Shown here in pieces: positions 7,452 to 10,627 of a stretch of DNA of 10,627 nucleotides. Source of the stretch: an uncultured Lachnospiraceae bacterium (GTDB lineage: Bacteria; Bacillota; Clostridia; Lachnospirales; Lachnospiraceae); NCBI GenBank assembly GCA_949283905.1, contig CASDUB010000224.1, positions 1 through 10,627 on the forward strand, given 5' to 3'. The number at the start of each line of letters is the position of its first letter. The first letter of the stretch is position 1. The notes under the pieces were generated by a model. That model worked only from the letters and a program-made list of their open reading frames with translations. It made no database searches and was not told the DNA's origin. The position numbers and the translations under genes are program-made.

Positions 7452-8780
7452 ATGGTAAAAATGACTAATAAAAAAGCTGCATTGCATAATTTAGGCTGTA
7501 AAGTAAATTCATATGAAATAGAAGCAGCCGCACAGCTGTTAAAATCCAGAGGATATGAGCTTGTTCCGTTTGAACCGGGAGCTGATATATACATTATAAA
7601 TACCTGTTCTGTGACTAATATTGCAGACAGAAAATCGAGACAGATGCTCCACAAGGCAAAAGCGATGAATCCGGATTCGCTTGTGATCGCGATGGGATGC
7701 TACGCTCAGGTATCCGGTGATGATCTTGAAAAAGATGACGCTGTTGATATCATAATCGGAAATAACAGAAAAAAAGAGCTTGTTGAGATCATAGATGAAT
7801 ATGAGAGTAAAAAACTCAAGCGCAAATACATTGACGATCTTACCCATGAGAGCGATTATGAATACCTGTCTATTTCAGAGCCGGGCGAACATATCAGAGG
7901 ATTTATGAAGGTTCAGGACGGATGCAATCAGTTTTGTTCTTACTGTATAATACCCTATGCGAGAGGAAGGATAAGAAGCAGAAGCATTGAAGAATCCGTA
8001 AATGAAGCAAAAAGACTTGCATCTTCAGGCTGCTCGGAGGTCGTACTCAGCGGAATACATTTAAGCTCTTACGGAAAAGATCTGGATGAAGATATAACGC
8101 TTCTTGATCTTATCAAAAAGATCCATGATATAGATGAAATCAGGAGGATAAGACTCGGATCTCTTGAACCGGGCATCATAACAAGAGAATTTGCCGCTTC
8201 AGTCAGCAAGCTTCCGAAAGTCTGTCCGCATTTTCATCTTTCTCTTCAGAGCGGATGCGACAAGACCCTTAAAGCGATGAACAGAAAGTATACGTCTGAA
8301 GAATATGGTGAAAAATGCGGCATTCTTCGCGAGTTTTATGACGATCCGTCGATAACTACGGATGTTATAACAGGATTTCCGGGTGAAACGGAAGAGGATT
8401 TTGAAAAATCTTATGAGTTTGTAAAATCAATCGATTTTTTTGAGACGCATATCTTTCCGTATTCTGTCCGCAAAGGAACAAAAGCTGCGTCTATGAAAGA
8501 TCAGAATACTGAGGCTGTAAAGAAAAGACGTGCTTCAAGGCTTATCGAATTGAATAAAATAAGGCATCTTGAGCATTTGAATAAGCTGATCAAAAAAGAG
8601 GCGGAAGTACTTATTGAGGAACAGCAGGAAATTGAAGGAAAAATCTATTGGGTGGGTCATACGCCGAAATATGAAAAGATCGCCGTAGATGTTTCCGATA
8701 ATTTAAAAAATAAATATATAACCGTTATTGCAGATAAAATCCTTACGGACAGCTGCATTTTAGGACATATTAAGCAATAA
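7452..8780 (+). CDS. mtaB: tRNA t6A37 methylthiotransferase MtaB (radical SAM)
   Basis: MtaB adds a methylthio group to C2 of N6-threonylcarbamoyladenosine at tRNA position 37, next to the anticodon, making ms2t6A and improving decoding. The 442 residues show the full architecture. The N-terminal MTTase domain has three cluster cysteines (Cys16 in NLGCKVN, Cys52 in NTCSVT, Cys83 in MGCYAQ). The radical SAM domain has CNQFCSYC (Cys158, 162, 165), followed by YARGRIRSRS. A C-terminal TRAM-type RNA-binding region begins near 385. NLGCKVNSYE and the overall layout favour MtaB over MiaB or RimO. The start is uncertain: ATG 7452 has AAGGG only four bases ahead, while in-frame ATG 7461 gives a spacing of 13; they differ by three residues. 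The B. subtilis homologue (yqeV) directly follows rsmE in the dnaK operon; here it is separate, with its own predicted promoter. Confidence 0.95.
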   Translation: MVKMTNKKAALHNLGCKVNSYEIEAAAQLLKSRGYELVPFEPGADIYIINTCSVTNIADRKSRQMLHKAKAMNPDSLVIAMGCYAQVSGDDLEKDDAVDIIIGNNRKKELVEIIDEYESKKLKRKYIDDLTHESDYEYLSISEPGEHIRGFMKVQDGCNQFCSYCIIPYARGRIRSRSIEESVNEAKRLASSGCSEVVLSGIHLSSYGKDLDEDITLLDLIKKIHDIDEIRRIRLGSLEPGIITREFAASVSKLPKVCPHFHLSLQSGCDKTLKAMNRKYTSEEYGEKCGILREFYDDPSITTDVITGFPGETEEDFEKSYEFVKSIDFFETHIFPYSVRKGTKAASMKDQNTEAVKKRRASRLIELNKIRHLEHLNKLIKKEAEVLIEEQQEIEGKIYWVGHTPKYEKIAVDVSDNLKNKYITVIADKILTDSCILGHIKQ

Positions 8781-8788
8781 GGTGACGC

Positions 8789-8817
8789 TTGCAATATATA
8801 TTTATTTATATTAAAAT
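8789..8817 (+). promoter_or_regulatory. Predicted promoter of the IreB family-ruvX-DUF1292-RNase J run
   Basis: TTGCAA (8789-8794, four of six to consensus) and TAAAAT (8812-8817, five of six) are spaced by exactly 17 bases in a very AT-rich 90-base gap after mtaB. Transcription would start near 8824, leaving a leader of about 47 bases that ends in AGGAGG. I see no terminator in the gap, so readthrough from mtaB is also possible. Confidence 0.55.
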
Positions 8818-8870
8818 AAATTAGAATGTTTGTTTGATTTTGATGGATTTACATAAATTAGGAGGTAACG

Positions 8871-9146
8871 ATGGCAGATATCAATAACACGCAATTTTTT
8901 AATTTCATAGCTGAGCCGGAGTTATCGGTAAAAACAGTTATAGAGACTGTTTACACAGCTATGGAAGAAAAAGGCTATAACCCTGTAAACCAGATAGTAG
9001 GATATATCATGTCGGGAGATCCCACATATATCACAAGCCATAAAAATGCGAGAAGCATGATAATGAAGGTTGAAAGAGACGAGCTTGTTGAAGAACTTCT
9101 GACAGAGTACATAAAAAATAAATCCTGGGAGGAAAAGCAGGATTGA
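8871..9146 (+). CDS. ireB: IreB family regulatory phosphoprotein (DUF965)
   Basis: This small cytoplasmic protein of 91 residues is recognised by the family core [21 protein letters not shown] (34-54) and the [18 protein letters not shown] segment (59-76). In Enterococcus faecalis, IreB is a substrate of the PASTA-domain Ser/Thr kinase IreK and a negative regulator of cell-envelope stress tolerance (cephalosporin resistance), phosphorylated near its N terminus at Thr4 and Thr7. Here Thr7 is present (NNTQ) but position 4 is Ile, so only one of the two sites seems kept. The B. subtilis counterpart is yrzL, also followed by ruvX (yrrK) and yrzB. A perfect AGGAGG (8860-8865) lies five bases before the ATG. 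The stop codon overlaps the TTG start of ruvX, which indicates coupled translation. No kinase gene is in the window. Confidence 0.93.
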   Translation: MADINNTQFFNFIAEPELSVKTVIETVYTAMEEKGYNPVNQIVGYIMSGDPTYITSHKNARSMIMKVERDELVEELLTEYIKNKSWEEKQD

Positions 9147-9580
9147 AACGTATACTGGGATTGGACTACGGCAGCAAAACGGTAGGAGTTGCCGTCAGCG
9201 ATCCGTTGGGATTAACAGCTCAGGCGCTGGAAATAATACGCCGCAAATCCGAAAATAAACTTCGTCAGACGCTGGCGAGGATAGAACAGCTGATCAAAGA
9301 ATATGACATAGATACTATTGTTCTTGGGTTACCGTTGAACATGAACAGTGAACAGGGAGACCGGGCGCAGAAATCTTTAGAGTTTAAAGAACTTTTAGAG
9401 AAGCGTACCGGTCTTGATGTGGTTATGTGGGATGAAAGACTCACGACCGTAGAAGCTATTGAGATCATGAATGAAGCCGGCATCAAACCGAAGGACAGAA
9501 AGCTTTATGTTGACAAGATAGCGGCAGGGTTTATACTTCAGGATTATCTGAATTATCAGGAGTTGAAAAAACATGAATAA
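9143..9580 (+). CDS. ruvX: RuvX/YqgF family nuclease
   Basis: This is an RNase H-fold nuclease of the YqgF family, also called putative pre-16S rRNA nuclease or Holliday junction resolvase RuvX. In E. coli it is linked to maturation of the 16S rRNA 5' end. The 145 residues are typical. The conserved acids are Asp8 in LGLDYG (followed by [10 protein letters not shown]), the pair Asp97-Glu98 in WDERLTT, and Asp124 in [14 protein letters not shown] (62-68) is another signature. The start is TTG at 9143: it gives the expected [10 protein letters not shown], and GGGAGG at 9127-9132 is well placed ten bases ahead. It overlaps the IreB family stop codon, and its own end overlaps the start of the next gene by eight bases, so the three are translated as a coupled set. 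Confidence 0.95.
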   Translation: MKRILGLDYGSKTVGVAVSDPLGLTAQALEIIRRKSENKLRQTLARIEQLIKEYDIDTIVLGLPLNMNSEQGDRAQKSLEFKELLEKRTGLDVVMWDERLTTVEAIEIMNEAGIKPKDRKLYVDKIAAGFILQDYLNYQELKKHE

Positions 9581-9833
9581 CAGCATTATTTTTGAAACGG
9601 ACAATGGTGAGAATATCACTTTTTATGTTGAAGAAGAAACAAGAGTAAACGGCATAAGCTATCTTTTGGTTACGGATTCACAGGATGACGACGCAAACGC
9701 GTATATATTAAAAGATATATCTTCCGATTCCGATGAAGAGGCGCAGTATGTTATGGTCGAAGATGATGTGGAATTTGACGCGATAGCCGGATTGTTCAAC
9801 CAGATGATGGAAGATGTTGATTTACTCAGATGA
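9573..9833 (+). CDS. DUF1292 family small acidic protein (YrzB-like)
   Basis: This 86-residue protein of unknown function belongs to the DUF1292 family, as judged from its layout and its position after ruvX. It opens with a strand pattern typical of the family ([18 protein letters not shown]) and continues with GISYLLVTD and AYILKDI, then ends in an acidic helical segment. It is extremely acidic: I count 23 Asp or Glu against three Lys or Arg. There is no signal peptide, membrane segment or cysteine. AGGAG at 9558-9562 stands ten bases before the ATG, and the gene overlaps the end of ruvX by eight bases. The B. subtilis equivalent yrzB follows the ruvX homologue in the same way. The tight coupling suggests a shared cytoplasmic process, but no activity can be read from the sequence. 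Confidence 0.88.
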   Translation: MNNSIIFETDNGENITFYVEEETRVNGISYLLVTDSQDDDANAYILKDISSDSDEEAQYVMVEDDVEFDAIAGLFNQMMEDVDLLR

Positions 9834-9863
9834 ATTTTTGAAAAATAACTAAGGAGGCGTTAA

Positions 9864-10627
9864 TTGAAAAAAGAATATAAAGGGTCCTTAAAGATCATTC
9901 CGTTGGGTGGTCTTGAGGCGATCGGAATGAATATTACTGCCTTTGAATATGAAGACAGTATCATTGTTGTTGACTGCGGATTGTCATTTCCTGAAGACGA
10001 TATGCTTGGAATAGACCTTGTAATACCGGACGTTACATATCTGAAGGAAAATGCCGACAAAGTAAAAGGATTTGTCATTACTCACGGTCACGAAGATCAT
10101 ATAGGCGCTATACCGTATGTATTTAAAGAGATAAACGCGCCTATATACGCAACAAAGCTTACTATCGGTCTTATCGAACATAAGCTTGAAGAAAACGGAA
10201 TGCTCCAAAACGTAAAAAGAAAAACAGTTTCTTTCGGACAGATAATAAATCTCGGAGCATTCAGAATAGAATTTATCAAAACAAATCACAGTATCCAGGA
10301 TGCGGCTGCTCTTGCCATTTATTCACCGGCGGGAACGGTTGTTCATACGGGCGACTTTAAGATCGACTATACGCCTGTATTCGGAGATATGATCGATCTT
10401 CAGAGGTTCGCTGAAATAGGTAAAAAAGGCGTTCTCGCTCTTCTTTGCGACAGTACAAACGCGGTACACAGCGGATATACGATGTCAGAAAAGACAGTGG
10501 GAATCACTTTTGATAAGATTTTCGCGGAACATACGAAATCAAGAATTATAGTTTCAACATTTGCGTCTAATGTCGACCGTGTTCAGCAGGTAATTAATTC
10601 TGCCTATAAATACGGCAGAAAAGTTAT
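9864..10627 (+). CDS. rnjA: Ribonuclease J (3' end cut off by window)
   Basis: RNase J is a metallo-beta-lactamase/beta-CASP ribonuclease with 5'-to-3' exonuclease and endonuclease activity. It drives mRNA turnover and, in B. subtilis, matures the 16S rRNA 5' end. The first 254 residues are visible of an expected 550 or more. They include GGLEAIGMN (15-23), the metal-binding HGHEDH (74-79), His142 in TNHSIQD, and Asp164 in HTGDFKID. The beta-CASP part begins with LLCDSTNA (193-200), GYTMSEKTV (204-212) and STFASNVDRVQQ (231-242). The reading frame is open to the edge. The start is TTG at 9864, with a perfect AAGGAGG at 9851-9857 six bases ahead; the residues after it match the usual RNase J beginning and no ATG fits. 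Thirty bases separate it from the DUF1292 gene with no terminator, so it is likely the last visible member of the same transcript. Whether the genome has one or two RNase J genes cannot be told. Confidence 0.96.
   Translation, partial: MKKEYKGSLKIIPLGGLEAIGMNITAFEYEDSIIVVDCGLSFPEDDMLGIDLVIPDVTYLKENADKVKGFVITHGHEDHIGAIPYVFKEINAPIYATKLTIGLIEHKLEENGMLQNVKRKTVSFGQIINLGAFRIEFIKTNHSIQDAAALAIYSPAGTVVHTGDFKIDYTPVFGDMIDLQRFAEIGKKGVLALLCDSTNAVHSGYTMSEKTVGITFDKIFAEHTKSRIIVSTFASNVDRVQQVINSAYKYGRKV

Noticed and set aside
8793..8811. AT-only inverted repeat (AATATA ... TATATT) after mtaB
   Set aside because: The stem is only six A-T pairs and no T-run follows, so it is too weak for a terminator; AT-rich composition and the promoter explain it.
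1..10627. Search for a mobile element, defence system, CRISPR array, riboswitch or RNA gene
   Set aside because: All large frames are recognised housekeeping genes, intergenic gaps are about 100 bases or less, and I saw no spaced direct repeats, transposase motifs or recognisable structured RNA beyond the hairpins listed.

Overview
The window reads as a stretch of chromosome from a Gram-positive anaerobe of the class Clostridia, most likely Lachnospiraceae or a close relative. Several things point there. The gene set and order are clostridial: dnaK-dnaJ-prmA-rsmE, later mtaB, then IreB family-ruvX-DUF1292-RNase J. Ribosome binding sites are strong AGGAGG types, and GC content looks moderate. 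The family and genus are inferences from gene order and protein style; no database search was run. Almost all the sequence is coding, no gap exceeds 300 bases, and I see no mobile element, phage gene, CRISPR array, tRNA or rRNA.

Layout. (1) Bases 1-7085, plus strand: a tight run of six genes. They are dnaK (its first ~42 codons lie before the window), dnaJ, the methyltransferase genes prmA and rsmE, a cysteine desulfurase, and thiI. The run ends at a strong hairpin that works as a terminator from both sides (7089-7119). (2) Bases 7132-7368, minus strand: a lone small gene for an HPr-like protein that keeps the regulatory-serine motif but has lost the phosphate-carrying histidine loop. (3) Bases 7452-8780, plus strand: mtaB, divergent from the HPr-like gene. 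The 83-base gap between them appears to hold back-to-back promoters that share one symmetric -10 sequence. (4) Bases 8871 to the end, plus strand: a second tight run of IreB family, ruvX, DUF1292 and RNase J. It is preceded by its own plausible promoter, and RNase J runs off the right edge.

How the genes work together. DnaK and DnaJ are the Hsp70 chaperone pair. Most of the rest of the first run plus mtaB acts on the translation machinery: PrmA methylates ribosomal protein L11, RsmE methylates 16S rRNA, the desulfurase and ThiI together put sulfur into tRNA (4-thiouridine), and MtaB adds a methylthio group to t6A37 of tRNA. The last run pairs an IreB-type kinase-substrate phosphoprotein with RuvX and RNase J, two proteins linked in other bacteria to maturation of 16S rRNA ends.

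This is mostly an ordinary housekeeping region. The points most worth a second look are the histidine-less HPr-like protein, the shared -10 divergent promoter, the sulfur-transfer pair set between rsmE and mtaB, and the unexplained hairpin between dnaK and dnaJ.
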